Origin: Cytophagales bacterium
GTDB taxonomy: Bacteria > Bacteroidota > Bacteroidia > Cytophagales > Thermoflexibacteraceae
Length of the DNA: 64,000 nucleotides
Assembly (NCBI GenBank): GCA_013299115.1
Contig: JAAFKA010000003.1
Coordinates: forward strand, 59,384 to 123,383
Direction: 5' to 3'
In this document: piece by piece, positions 50,156 through 58,304 of the stretch
Numbering within the stretch: position 1 is the stretch's first letter
Layout: each line of letters begins with the position of its first letter
Program-made: the position numbers and the translations under genes
The notes under the pieces: model-generated
The model's database searches: none
Seen by the model: only the letters and a program-made list of their open reading frames with translations
What the model was told of the DNA's origin: nothing

Positions 50156-50887
50156 TCAGTATTCATCAAAATTTATCAGACTATTTTTGTGTCTGCTTAC
50201 TAATTTTTTGCGGTGGATAACAGGAATGAGATTTCTGTAACAGTTTATTTTTTTGAGAGCAGGTAGAGCAGAAAGGTCAAAATCTGCCAGTTGATTGCCG
50301 CCCAAGTGAATTTCCTCTACTTTTTTGAGGTTTGCAAAAGATTTGTGTAAAGTAGTTAGGTTGCCGTCTATAAGATACAAAGTTTTGAGATTCAAATTAT
50401 CTACAAACTTTATATTTTTTGCCTTAGACTCGTGAATACCAAGCACTTCCAGATTTTTATACGACTCGTCCACCACTAATGTATCACGCAAACGGCTTGT
50501 CCAGATACCAAAAAATTTGAGTTTTGGAAAAGCCTTGAGGCTGGGCAATTGGTAGAGATATGAACCTTTGATAGCCAAACCCTCTAAGGCATCGAGGCGG
50601 AGTAGCGGAGCAGGTAGTTGACTTTTGTTCAATCCTGTAACACTCAAATCCACAATTCGACTGTTTTGCACCTTGATAGAAATGGCAGCCCAAGCTGTAT
50701 CTTTTTCGTCTATGCTTCGGTATAGAGCAGCCACAGCCAATAAATCGTTGCGGTCTATGGTTAGTTTTTTATAGTTGGTGTATTTATCCAAAAAATATTG
50801 AATAGTATCTGCTTCTGTTTGGGCTTGGGCAGTAAAAAAACAAGATAAAAGCAAGCAAAGAGTTGCAAAAAAATATTTTAGGTTCAT
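50156..50887 (-). CDS. Exported leucine-rich-repeat protein
   Basis: The 243-residue protein starts at the ATG at 50887 (MNLKYFFATLCLLLSCFFTA, signal peptide, QAQ). After a short N-domain, leucine-rich repeats begin near residue 90: LDALEGLAIKGSYLYQLPSL, FPKLKFFGIWTSRLRDTL, LNLKTLYLIDGNLTTLHKS, LKKVEEIHLGGNQLADFD, with the consensus of a small LRR. It is likely periplasmic or surface-located and may mediate protein interaction. A longer ORF start at 50959 would place a poor membrane stretch ahead of the signal and is disfavoured. Confidence 0.8.
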   Translation of the reverse strand: MNLKYFFATLCLLLSCFFTAQAQTEADTIQYFLDKYTNYKKLTIDRNDLLAVAALYRSIDEKDTAWAAISIKVQNSRIVDLSVTGLNKSQLPAPLLRLDALEGLAIKGSYLYQLPSLKAFPKLKFFGIWTSRLRDTLVVDESYKNLEVLGIHESKAKNIKFVDNLNLKTLYLIDGNLTTLHKSFANLKKVEEIHLGGNQLADFDLSALPALKKINCYRNLIPVIHRKKLVSRHKNSLINFDEY

Positions 50888-50982
50888 GTTATTATTGTAA
50901 GTTGGTTTTGATAATTTTTGCAAAAGAGAAAATGATAATGGTAAAAACAGAAAATACACTTAATACAACTATTTTTCAAAAA

Positions 50983-51014
50983 AAAGTGCCTTTTCATTGC
51001 TAAAAAGGCACTTT
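50983..51014 (-). terminator. Terminator of tRNA-Ser
   Basis: AAAGTGCCTTTT pairs with AAAAGGCACTTT around a short loop; on the minus strand it is followed by a T run. It starts 2 bases after the tRNA. Confidence 0.85.
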
Positions 51015-51015
51015 G

Positions 51016-51102
51016 CAGAGAGGAAGAGATTCGAACTCTCGATACGGTTGCCCGCATACACACTTTCCAGGCGTGCTCCTTCAACCACTCGGACACCTCT
51101 CT
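51016..51102 (-). tRNA. tRNA-Ser (GGA)
   Basis: An 87-base tRNA with the long variable arm of serine tRNAs. Acceptor stem AGAGAGG/CCTCTCT pairs perfectly, the anticodon loop CTGGAAA gives anticodon GGA (reads UCC and UCU), and the T loop is TTCGAAT. CCA is not encoded. Confidence 0.95.
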
Positions 51103-51163
51103 GTATTTGGGTTTCTACTTTTAAAGTATTTGCTACTATGTGGGTTGGTATATTTCAAGACTG

Positions 51164-51194
51164 CAAAGGTAGTGTTTTTTAAGGCATATACAAA
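51164..51194 (-). promoter_or_regulatory. Promoter of tRNA-Ser
   Basis: TACCTTTG (51164-51171) with TTTG (51191-51194) 19 bases upstream, 61 bases before the tRNA. Confidence 0.8.
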
Positions 51195-51322
51195 AAAAAT
51201 AGATTATTTTTTCTCAAAAGGAATTTGCAAAACTCAAAAAGTTGCGTAAATTTGATAGTTGTTTTTAATAACTAAATAAAAATAAATTTTTAATTGATAA
51301 TTTTCAACTCACAACTACTTTT

Positions 51323-51949
51323 ATGGCTATTTGGTATGCTTGCAAAATTCAGTACCTCAAACAATTTGATGGGGACAAAATGAAAATTGTTTCAGAGGAA
51401 TATTTAATAGATGCAGTTTCGTTTACTGATGCAGAGGCTCGTATCTATAAATGTATGAGTGATAGTATCAAAGATTTTAATATAGTTAGTGTTCGCAAAA
51501 CGAATATCAAAGATGTGTTTAACTATGAGGACAGCGAAACGTGGTATCGTTGCAAGATGAGCTATTTGTCCATAGACGAGTCGGCGGGCAAAGAAAAAAG
51601 AGTAAATTCTTATATGTTGCTTTCTGCTGACAATCCCAAACAAGCCTACGAAAGATTGCAAGAAAGCCTTGCGTCTATGATAGTGCCTTTTGATATTACA
51701 GATGTAAACCTCACAACAGTAATTGATGTATTCCCTTACGTATCGGAGGAGGAGGAAAAACTGCCTGACAACTTCAAACCCGTAGGAGAACCTCGCCTGA
51801 AAAAACCTGAATTGGCAGCTACCAAAGAAGTTACAGAAAACTACACCGCCAGCGACAGAGATTTGGATATTATCACAGAGGAGGAAATTAGCGATGAAGA
51901 GGCAGAGGCATTGGTGAAAGCAGGATTAGCAGAGGAAATAAAAGACTAA
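51323..51949 (+). CDS. DUF4494 domain-containing protein
   Basis: A 208-residue cytosolic protein whose first ~150 residues match DUF4494, a family found almost only in Bacteroidota: MAIWYACKIQYLKQFDGDKM, EEYLIDAVSFTDAEARIYK, DSETWYRCKMSYLSIDESAG and FDITDVNLTTVIDVFPY. The function of the family is unknown. The C-terminal 60 residues are acidic and rich in Glu, probably disordered. The array of palindromes follows at once. Confidence 0.88.
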   Translation: MAIWYACKIQYLKQFDGDKMKIVSEEYLIDAVSFTDAEARIYKCMSDSIKDFNIVSVRKTNIKDVFNYEDSETWYRCKMSYLSIDESAGKEKRVNSYMLLSADNPKQAYERLQESLASMIVPFDITDVNLTTVIDVFPYVSEEEEKLPDNFKPVGEPRLKKPELAATKEVTENYTASDRDLDIITEEEISDEEAEALVKAGLAEEIKD

Positions 51950-51960
51950 AAATTATATTT

Positions 51961-52076
51961 AAACCTTACAAGGTTTCAAAAACCTTACAAGGTTTCAAAA
52001 ACCTTATAAGGTTTCAAAAGCCTTATAAGGTTTCAAAAGCCTTATAAGGTTTTGTTTTAAAGTCTTGTAAGGTTTT
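51961..52076. repeat. Tandem array of AAACCTTRYAAGGTTTCA palindromes
   Basis: An 18-base palindromic unit recurs five times, changing from AAACCTTACAAGGTTT to AAGCCTTATAAGGTTT, with a degenerate sixth copy ending TCTTGTAAGGTTTTT. It lies in the 267-bp gap between DUF4494 and the convergent ABC-F gene. Single members of the family sit at 19698-19740, 33580-33612 and 9596-9627. Confidence 0.8.
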
Positions 52077-52131
52077 TATGCTTAAAGAAATCAAAGTTCT
52101 ACTGCACAAAGATTTGTCTTGTTTCAAAATA

Positions 52132-52152
52132 GGTTGTCTCGAAGAGACAACC
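52132..52152. terminator. Hairpin between convergent genes
   Basis: GGTTGTCTC and GAGACAACC form perfect 9-base arms around GAA; about 65 bases after the ABC-F stop. Confidence 0.45.
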
Positions 52153-52216
52153 ATAATTTCGCATTTCAACAGTTTTATTACATCGGACAAGACACTTCAC
52201 TGTTCGCTGTAAAAAA

Positions 52217-54160
52217 CTAACCCTGCAAAGCCTCAGCCTCCACCATCAACTTCTCCCACTTCTCATTTTCCTTAGCCAACAGCTTTTTCGTTTGGTCGTA
52301 TTTGGTAGTTTTTTCAGCTAATTTAAAGGCATCAGCATAAATAGTTTGGTTTGCTAAGTCTGCCTCCAAAGTTTTGAGTTCTTTTTCCAAAGTTGCAATC
52401 TGTTGCTCGGCGGCTTCTATCTCCTTTTGAAGATTTTTCAACTGCTTTTGCTTGTTTTCTGCCGTTGCCGAAGTTGTGGAACTTGCCGTAGTTGCAGTGG
52501 TCGTTTCTTTGGGTTTGTCTTTCTTGTCCTTTTTGTCTTGGGCATCTAAGTCGTGAATAGTCCTGTCGTTGCTATCCAGCCAATAAATGAACTCGTCATA
52601 ATTGCCTGGGTATTCTTTGATTTGCCTATTTTCTAAGTACCAAATTTTATTGGCAATGCTCGCAACAAAGTGCCTATCGTGAGAAATAACCACAAAAGTA
52701 CCTTCGTATTGCTGCAAAGCCTGAATTAAAACATTGACTGATTGCATATCCAAGTGGTTGGTAGGCTCGTCTAAAAGCAAGAAGTTGGCATTAGAAACCA
52801 AAGTTTTGGCTAAGGCAACCCTCGATTTTTCGCCACCCGACAGCACTTTTATTTTCTTAAACACCTCATCGTTGGTAAACAAAAAACAACCCAAAATCCC
52901 ACGCAATTCGGCTTCGGTTTTGTTAGAGCCACACTCTTTGAGTTCGTCTATAATAGTGTTTTCTACATTCAAAGCCTCTAATTGGTGCTGGGCAAACAAA
53001 GTCATATTGACATTATAGCCTTCTTTTCTGTCGCCACCAATCACTTCCATGCCTGCCATCACACGCAAGAGAGTAGATTTTCCTTTGCCATTTGCCCCAA
53101 TCAAACCAATTTTGTCCCCTCTTTCTATCTGAATAGTCGTGTTGCGGAGGAGGTGCAAGTCGCCATAAGATTTAGAAACATTGTCTAATTCGAGCAGAGT
53201 TTTGCCCGGTTGTTGGGAGAAAGTAAACTTAAAATTAACCCTTGCCGTTTCGTCTATTACGCTATCTATCAAGTCCATACGTTGCAGTGCCTTCACTCTG
53301 GACTGCACCTGTCTGGATTTAGAAGCCTTAGCCTTAAACCGTTGAATAAATCTTTCAGTTTGACGAATTTGGGCTTGTTGGTTTTCGTAAGCACCTTGTT
53401 GAATTTCTTGGCGTTGGGCTTTTTCCTCCACATAAAACGAATAATTGCCTGAATAAGTCGTAATGGTTTGTTGGGCAACTTCGGCTATGGTTTCGCAAAC
53501 ATTGTCCAAAAATTCTCTATCGTGAGAAACCACCATGACTGCCCCTTCATAATTAACCAAATAATTTTCGACCCACTCAATAGAAGGCAAATCTAAGTGG
53601 TTGGTAGGTTCATCGAGCATGAGCAAAGAGGGGCGTTGCAACAGCATTTTTGCCAACATCACCCGCATACGCCAGCCACCCGAAAATTGCGACAAAGGAC
53701 GTTGGAGGTCTTCGGTCTTAAAGCCCAAACCCTCTAAAATTTCTTCGGTTTTCGACTGCATGGTGTAGCCATCGAGAGCCTCAAATTCGGCTTGTGCTTT
53801 TGTCAATTTATCTAACAAGGCATCTGTATATTCTTGCTCCATTTGGTGCAAGATTTCGTCAATTTGGGTCTGCAAAAACATTTGACGTTCAAAGGCTTGC
53901 ATAGCCACCGACAAGATGCTGTCATTGGTTTGATAAGAAAGCAAATCTTGATTGAGGAAGGCAATCGTACAATCTCCACTGCGAGAAATGCTGCCCGAAT
54001 CAGCTTGGTATTCACCCGAAATCAACCGCAAAAGTGTAGATTTTCCTGTGCCATTAGCTCCTATCAGCCCTATTTTGTCTTTGGGCTTTACGTGCAGCGA
54101 TGCCCCATCATACAAGGCTCTGCTGCCAAAATAAAACGAAATATTATTGATGCTCAACAT
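52217..54160 (-). CDS. ABC-F family ATPase (translation factor or resistance)
   Basis: ABC-F proteins bind the ribosome E site and either aid translation (EttA, Uup types) or protect from antibiotics; they have no membrane domain. The 647 residues contain two ATPase domains: first Walker A GANGTGKS (34-41) and signature SQFSGGWRMR (around 145-155); second Walker A GANGKGKS (around 350) and signature LSGGEKSR (around 450). The linker has the RFIQRFKAKASKSRQVQSRV cluster. The C-terminal tail is a coiled coil (KNLQKEIEAAEQQIATLEKE) like that of Uup. It is preceded by a strong promoter that leaves almost no leader. Known resistance genes cannot be separated from housekeeping ones by sequence inspection alone. 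Confidence 0.93.
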   Translation of the reverse strand: MLSINNISFYFGSRALYDGASLHVKPKDKIGLIGANGTGKSTLLRLISGEYQADSGSISRSGDCTIAFLNQDLLSYQTNDSILSVAMQAFERQMFLQTQIDEILHQMEQEYTDALLDKLTKAQAEFEALDGYTMQSKTEEILEGLGFKTEDLQRPLSQFSGGWRMRVMLAKMLLQRPSLLMLDEPTNHLDLPSIEWVENYLVNYEGAVMVVSHDREFLDNVCETIAEVAQQTITTYSGNYSFYVEEKAQRQEIQQGAYENQQAQIRQTERFIQRFKAKASKSRQVQSRVKALQRMDLIDSVIDETARVNFKFTFSQQPGKTLLELDNVSKSYGDLHLLRNTTIQIERGDKIGLIGANGKGKSTLLRVMAGMEVIGGDRKEGYNVNMTLFAQHQLEALNVENTIIDELKECGSNKTEAELRGILGCFLFTNDEVFKKIKVLSGGEKSRVALAKTLVSNANFLLLDEPTNHLDMQSVNVLIQALQQYEGTFVVISHDRHFVASIANKIWYLENRQIKEYPGNYDEFIYWLDSNDRTIHDLDAQDKKDKKDKPKETTTATTASSTTSATAENKQKQLKNLQKEIEAAEQQIATLEKELKTLEADLANQTIYADAFKLAEKTTKYDQTKKLLAKENEKWEKLMVEAEALQG

Positions 54161-54165
54161 AATTG

Positions 54166-54196
54166 CAAAGGTAGGTATTTTTTTGGGAGTAACAAA
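54166..54196 (-). promoter_or_regulatory. Promoter that makes the ABC-F mRNA nearly leaderless
   Basis: TTTG (54193-54196), 19-base spacer, TACCTTTG (54166-54173), only 5 bases before the ATG at 54160. If the start site is 5-8 bases past the -7, the mRNA begins at or next to the ATG. Confidence 0.75.
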
Positions 54197-54216
54197 AAAA
54201 GTTCTATTTTTGCATT

Positions 54217-54308
54217 AGAGTTTGTGAATAATTACCCCAAGATGTCATTTTTTTTGAAAAATGACATCTTTTGCCAAGCCTCTTAACAAAAGATTATTCA
54301 TAAACTCT
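54217..54308. repeat. 92-bp nested inverted-repeat element
   Basis: Outer arms AGAGTTTGTGAATAAT (54217-54232) and ATTATTCATAAACTCT (54293-54308) pair with one mismatch; inner AAGATGTCATTTTT (54239-54252) and AAAAATGACATCTT (54257-54270) pair perfectly. The AAGATGTCAT core is also in the hairpin at 10301-10368. It separates the divergent ABC-F and GT9 genes. Confidence 0.75.
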
Positions 54309-54343
54309 ATTTCTTATTTTAAATTTCCTATTTCATATTCGCT

Positions 54344-55354
54344 ATGCACCTTGTACTTTCTCGTACCGACAACTTGGGAGATGTCATGCTTACCTTGCCT
54401 TTGGCGGTGCAGTTTAAAAAAATCTACCCGCAAAGCAAGGTTTCTTTCATTGGCAAAAGTTATACGCAACCCTTGATAGGGGCTTGTGCTGCCGTAGATA
54501 CGTTTATAGACAGGGAAATGCTGTTGCAAAATCCTGCTTATTTGCAGCTAATAGGAGCAGATGCTTTGGTGTTTGTCTTTCCAGACCAAGAATTGGCAAA
54601 GGCAGTGCAGCCTTATGTATCCTTGCGAATAGGCACGAACAGGCGGTGGTTTCATTGGTTGTATTGCAATCAATTGGTTAATCTTTCTCGCAAAAATTCC
54701 AATCTGCACGAACTTGATTTGAATTTGGCTTTGTTGCAACCTCTTTGTGGCAAATTGCCTTTATTGGTGGAAAATACGCCCAATTTTCAGCCTACCGAAG
54801 ACCTTTATCAACTAAAAATAGACCAAAACCAATACAGTTATTTGCAGCATTGGCTCCAACCCCAATGTTTTCATTTGGTCATTCACGCCAAATCGAAGGG
54901 AAGTGGGAGAGAATGGAACAGCCAACAATATGGCGAGTTGGCAAAAAGATTGGCAGCAAAATCTGTTCAGATTTTATTGACAGGCACAGCAGCAGAAGGA
55001 AATTTATTGAGAGAACAATGCCCCGATTTGTTCGATTTGCCTCATGTAACAGACTTAACAGGAAAGTTAAACCTCTATGAATTGGTAGCTTTGTTGCATA
55101 AAGCTGATGGTTTGTTAGCCGCTGGTACGGGACCTCTACACATCGCAGCAGCTTTGGGTATTCATGTCTTGGGCTTGTATCCACCTATGCGACCCATACA
55201 CCCGCAACGCTGGAAACCTATTGGCAAAAAAGCAGCCTATTTGACTGCAAAACCAGCTTGTGAGGCTTGCCGAAAAAAATTGCCTTGTCTTTGTATGGCT
55301 GCAATCACAGTGAAACAAGTGCAAGAAGTTATTGAAAGCTGGCTGCAAAACTAA
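54344..55354 (+). CDS. Glycosyltransferase family 9 (heptosyltransferase-like)
   Basis: GT9 enzymes transfer heptose to the LPS inner core. The 336 residues begin MHLVLSRTDNLGDVMLTLPL, the family's N-terminal signature with the conserved Asp, and have IHAKSKGSGREWNSQQYGEL and TDLTGKLNLYELVALLHKAD, then LLAAGTGPLHIAAALGIHVL with the conserved sugar-nucleotide site near residue 270. The Cys-rich tail (PACEACRKKLPCLCM) is typical of heptosyltransferases. With kdsB in the same window this supports LPS core synthesis. It is divergent from the ABC-F gene, with the nested inverted repeat between them. Confidence 0.9.
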   Translation: MHLVLSRTDNLGDVMLTLPLAVQFKKIYPQSKVSFIGKSYTQPLIGACAAVDTFIDREMLLQNPAYLQLIGADALVFVFPDQELAKAVQPYVSLRIGTNRRWFHWLYCNQLVNLSRKNSNLHELDLNLALLQPLCGKLPLLVENTPNFQPTEDLYQLKIDQNQYSYLQHWLQPQCFHLVIHAKSKGSGREWNSQQYGELAKRLAAKSVQILLTGTAAEGNLLREQCPDLFDLPHVTDLTGKLNLYELVALLHKADGLLAAGTGPLHIAAALGIHVLGLYPPMRPIHPQRWKPIGKKAAYLTAKPACEACRKKLPCLCMAAITVKQVQEVIESWLQN

Positions 55355-55376
55355 CTACATCTACTAACGATAAGCA

Positions 55377-56516
55377 TTAAACATTTGCTATTTGCCCCGA
55401 CAAACCTACAAAATACTCCACAGGATTGGTATTTGTTAAAGCCACCAAAACAGGTATGGGGTTTCTATTCGGTTGATTGACAAAAGCCTGCAAATAATCT
55501 TGCAACAAGTTTTTGGTAAATTGTTCACTTTCATAGTGTCCAATATCTGCAATGACCAATTTGTTTTCGGCATCAAAAAAATCGTGGTATTTATAGTCTG
55601 CCGTAACAAAAAAGTCGGCTTGGGCAGCTATGGCATTTCGCAACAAGAAACTACCAGCTCCGCCGCAAACAGCCACTTTTTTTACATGGGTTTTACAAAA
55701 TGTAGTATGTTTGATTACTTTGAGTTGCATTTTGTCTTTCAAATGGTGCAAAAACTCTAAAGGTTGCATTGTATTAGGTAATTCGCCAATCATACCAGCC
55801 CCTACGGTTTGGTTTTCATTTTCTAAAAGATGCACAAAATAAGCCACTTCTTCATACGGGTGGGCTTTGTGCATAGCTGCCAACACTGCCCCCTCCGCAT
55901 GAGCAGGAAAAATAACTTCTATCCTTGTTTCTTGCACTTTTTCTATTTGGTGGGCTTGTCCAATATGTGGTTTTGCCTTTTCGTTGGGCTTAAAACTCCC
56001 TTCGCCCACCGCCGAAAAGCTGCAATGACTGTAATTGCCTATCTGCCCTGCCCCAGCCTTTGCCAAAGCATCGAGCAGTTTGGTAGCTTGTGGGGTAGGT
56101 ATAAAAACAGTCAATTTTTTGAGTAATTGGCGTTTAGGGGCAAGTATTTTGCAGTTTTGCAAGCCTAACAATTCACAAATTTTGGCATTTACGCCTTGCT
56201 GCACATGGTCTAAATTGGTGTGTGTAGCATAGATGGCTATGTCGTTTTTAATAGCTTTAATAATTGTTCTTTCTATGTAGTTTTTACCTGTAATTTTTTT
56301 CAAACCTGAAAAAATAATAGGATGATGAGCAACTATTAAGTTACAATTTTTGGCAATGGCTTCGTCCACTATATTTTCTGTGCAGTCCAAACTGCATAAA
56401 ATACCTGTAATTGCCACAGTAGAGTCGCCACAAAGTAGCCCTGCATTGTCATAACTTTCTTGATAAGCCAGCGGAGCAAGGATTTCTAAACAGTCGGTAA
56501 TGGTTTTAATGGTCAT
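55377..56516 (-). CDS. Nif3-like dinuclear metal centre protein
   Basis: A member of the widespread NIF3/YbgI/GCH I type 2 family, often hexameric with two metal ions; its physiological reaction is not settled. The start is the ATG at 56516 (MTIKTITDCLEILAPLAYQE); the longer ORF start at 56639 lies upstream of any conserved residue. The metal site is visible in DNAGLLCGD, LIVAHHPIIFS and YATHTNLDHVQQGVN, with final ligands in CGGAGSFLLR and DIGHYESEQF. At 379 residues it has the ~130-residue PII-like inserted domain (about 125-240), a longer form than E. coli YbgI (247). Confidence 0.93.
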   Translation of the reverse strand: MTIKTITDCLEILAPLAYQESYDNAGLLCGDSTVAITGILCSLDCTENIVDEAIAKNCNLIVAHHPIIFSGLKKITGKNYIERTIIKAIKNDIAIYATHTNLDHVQQGVNAKICELLGLQNCKILAPKRQLLKKLTVFIPTPQATKLLDALAKAGAGQIGNYSHCSFSAVGEGSFKPNEKAKPHIGQAHQIEKVQETRIEVIFPAHAEGAVLAAMHKAHPYEEVAYFVHLLENENQTVGAGMIGELPNTMQPLEFLHHLKDKMQLKVIKHTTFCKTHVKKVAVCGGAGSFLLRNAIAAQADFFVTADYKYHDFFDAENKLVIADIGHYESEQFTKNLLQDYLQAFVNQPNRNPIPVLVALTNTNPVEYFVGLSGQIANV

Positions 56517-56642
56517 GGGATTGGTAAGTTTATTTATCAAGATGAAAATAAAAATAATTTTCTCACTTTTTTGTGATTTTACAGGTCTTATTGCAAGTGT
56601 ATAAAAAAGAAACTGTTGGTCGCAAATAGAACTACTCAAAAC

Positions 56643-57935
56643 TTATTCCTCCTCCAATAAAGTTTCCAATTTGATACCACGCGAGGCTTTGAGCAATAAG
56701 TAATCAGCTTGCAAAGGATTGTTTTTTAGCCAATGCTGCAATTCGGTTTTGGTTTCAAAAAACAGGAAAGAGTCGTCAGTAGTTTTGACTTGAAAAAAAG
56801 CAGTTCCGCAAAAAATAACTTGGGTTAGGTGCAAAGTCTTTGCAAAATCTATCATAGTTCGGTGCTGCGTTGCACTTTCATTGCCCATCTCGAACATATC
56901 ACCCAAAATTGCAATTTTTTTGCCTGCCTTTATGCTTTCAAAATTTTCCAAAGCCGCCTGCATACTCGAAGGATTGGCATTGTAAGCATCGGCAATGACA
57001 GCCATTCCGTTTTTATAGAGTAGTTGCGACCTGTTATTGGTAGGTTCGTAGGCTGCAATGGCTTGGTGAATGGCAGGTAAAGGCACGTCAAACAACTTGC
57101 CAAACGCAAGGGCAACCATCATATTGGGTAAGTTGTAAGCACCTAATAAATTGGTTTTTATAGTCTGTTGCTCTTGGTCTTTGTAAACCATAAAAGGAGT
57201 CAATTCCATTAATTGCAAATAAGCAAAATCTTCTGCTGTACCATACCATCGAATCAAGTCGGGCTGCATACGTCTTTTGGCAGCATTGCCCAGCATTTCA
57301 TCAGTCGAATTGACAACGGCAACGCCTTTGTGCCTAATAAGATATTGGTACAATTCTGTTTGAGAACGAAAAACACCTTCTATGCTACCAAAACCTTCGA
57401 GGTGGTCGTAGCCCACATTGGTAGCTACGCCATGCGTAGGGGCTACAATTTCGCACAATTCGGCATTATCTCCTATGCGGTTTGCCCCCATTTCTATCAC
57501 TGCCATCTCCGTACCTGCGGGCATACTGAGCAAGGTAAGGGGTACGCCAATGTGATTGTTCAGGTTGCCTTGTGTGGCATAGACCTTATATCTTTTTGCT
57601 AATACGGCTCTTATCAACTCTTTGGTGGTTGTTTTCCCATTCGAGCCTACAATGGCAATAAAAGGAAAATCGAACTGTTTTCGGTGATAATGAGCCAAGT
57701 CTTGCAGAGTTTTCAAGACATCAGCCACCAAAATACAACGGTTGTCAGTTGCATACGCCGCCTCATCTATCACAGCATAGGCAGCTCCTTTGTCGAGGGC
57801 TTGCAAAGCAAATTGATTGCCGTTGAAATTTTCTCCTTTGAGAGCAAAAAACAAGGTATTGGGCTGTATCTTGCGGGTGTCTGTAGCCACGCCTGCACTT
57901 GCCCGATATAAGTTGTAGAGTTGATTGATTTCCAT
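56643..57935 (-). CDS. murF: UDP-N-acetylmuramoyl-tripeptide--D-alanyl-D-alanine ligase
   Basis: MurF adds D-Ala-D-Ala to the peptidoglycan precursor, using ATP, in the cytosol. I start it at the ATG at 57935 (MEINQLYNLYRASAGVATDT), because a TTTG-N19-TACCTTTG promoter sits 8 bases upstream; the longer ORF start would overlap the promoter. The ATP loop is GSNGKTTTKEL (around residue 100-110), followed by ATQGNLNNHIGVPLTLL and VIEMGANRIGD; IADAYNANPSSMQAALENF is the substrate site. The 430-residue length is normal. The nearby Nif3 gene follows downstream by 126 bases. Confidence 0.96.
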   Translation of the reverse strand: MEINQLYNLYRASAGVATDTRKIQPNTLFFALKGENFNGNQFALQALDKGAAYAVIDEAAYATDNRCILVADVLKTLQDLAHYHRKQFDFPFIAIVGSNGKTTTKELIRAVLAKRYKVYATQGNLNNHIGVPLTLLSMPAGTEMAVIEMGANRIGDNAELCEIVAPTHGVATNVGYDHLEGFGSIEGVFRSQTELYQYLIRHKGVAVVNSTDEMLGNAAKRRMQPDLIRWYGTAEDFAYLQLMELTPFMVYKDQEQQTIKTNLLGAYNLPNMMVALAFGKLFDVPLPAIHQAIAAYEPTNNRSQLLYKNGMAVIADAYNANPSSMQAALENFESIKAGKKIAILGDMFEMGNESATQHRTMIDFAKTLHLTQVIFCGTAFFQVKTTDDSFLFFETKTELQHWLKNNPLQADYLLLKASRGIKLETLLEEE

Positions 57936-57943
57936 AAGTAAGG

Positions 57944-57974
57944 CAAAGGTAGCAAGCAAAATAAAAATAGCAAA
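57944..57974 (-). promoter_or_regulatory. Promoter that makes the murF mRNA nearly leaderless
   Basis: TTTG (57971-57974), 19-base spacer, TACCTTTG (57944-57951), with only 8 bases to the ATG at 57935. It also decides the murF start. Confidence 0.75.
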
Positions 57975-58059
57975 TTAATAAACAGTTGATACTCCAAAAT
58001 TTCATCGGATTTTTTGCCCATTTCACCGAAAAAATAATTAAGTTTATCTGCCGTTTTGT

Positions 58060-58067
58060 TACGTTTG
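58060..58067 (+). promoter_or_regulatory. -7 box ahead of the small ORF and NUDIX gene
   Basis: TACGTTTG, 76 bases before the small ORF start at 58143; no clear -33. Confidence 0.35.
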
Positions 58068-58142
58068 TTTCGTAATTGTTTTGCACCACAAGACAATAAG
58101 AGTTAAAAGTTAATCTACTTACACTTCAACCTGATAATAAAA

Positions 58143-58292
58143 ATGACAAAGGAACACAAAAAGTTGAACGACATCAAGCATGAGTTGGACAACCTCAACA
58201 AAAGGCTGAACACTATTTTGGTAACAGACTCAAAAAATGGTTCAGACAAAGGAAATGAAAGAAACAGTAACAAAAACCCAAACAAAAGATAA
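58143..58292 (+). CDS. Small coiled-coil ORF (49 aa) upstream of the NUDIX gene
   Basis: This ORF runs ATG at 58143 to TAA at 58292. The first part (MTKEHKKLNDIKHELDNLNK then RLNTIL) has Leu/Ile spacing of a short coiled coil; the rest is Asn/Lys/Ser-rich (SKNGSDKGNERNSNKNPNK). It stops 12 bases before the NUDIX start codon, so the two would be on one transcript. No family recognised. It could be a true small protein or an uORF controlling the NUDIX gene. Confidence 0.4.
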   Translation: MTKEHKKLNDIKHELDNLNKRLNTILVTDSKNGSDKGNERNSNKNPNKR

Positions 58293-58304
58293 CGCAGCCC
58301 ATAG

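Noticed and set aside
51961..52076. Palindromic repeats resembling a CRISPR array
   Set aside because: The period is only 18 bases with no spacers; each unit is a self-complementary hairpin.
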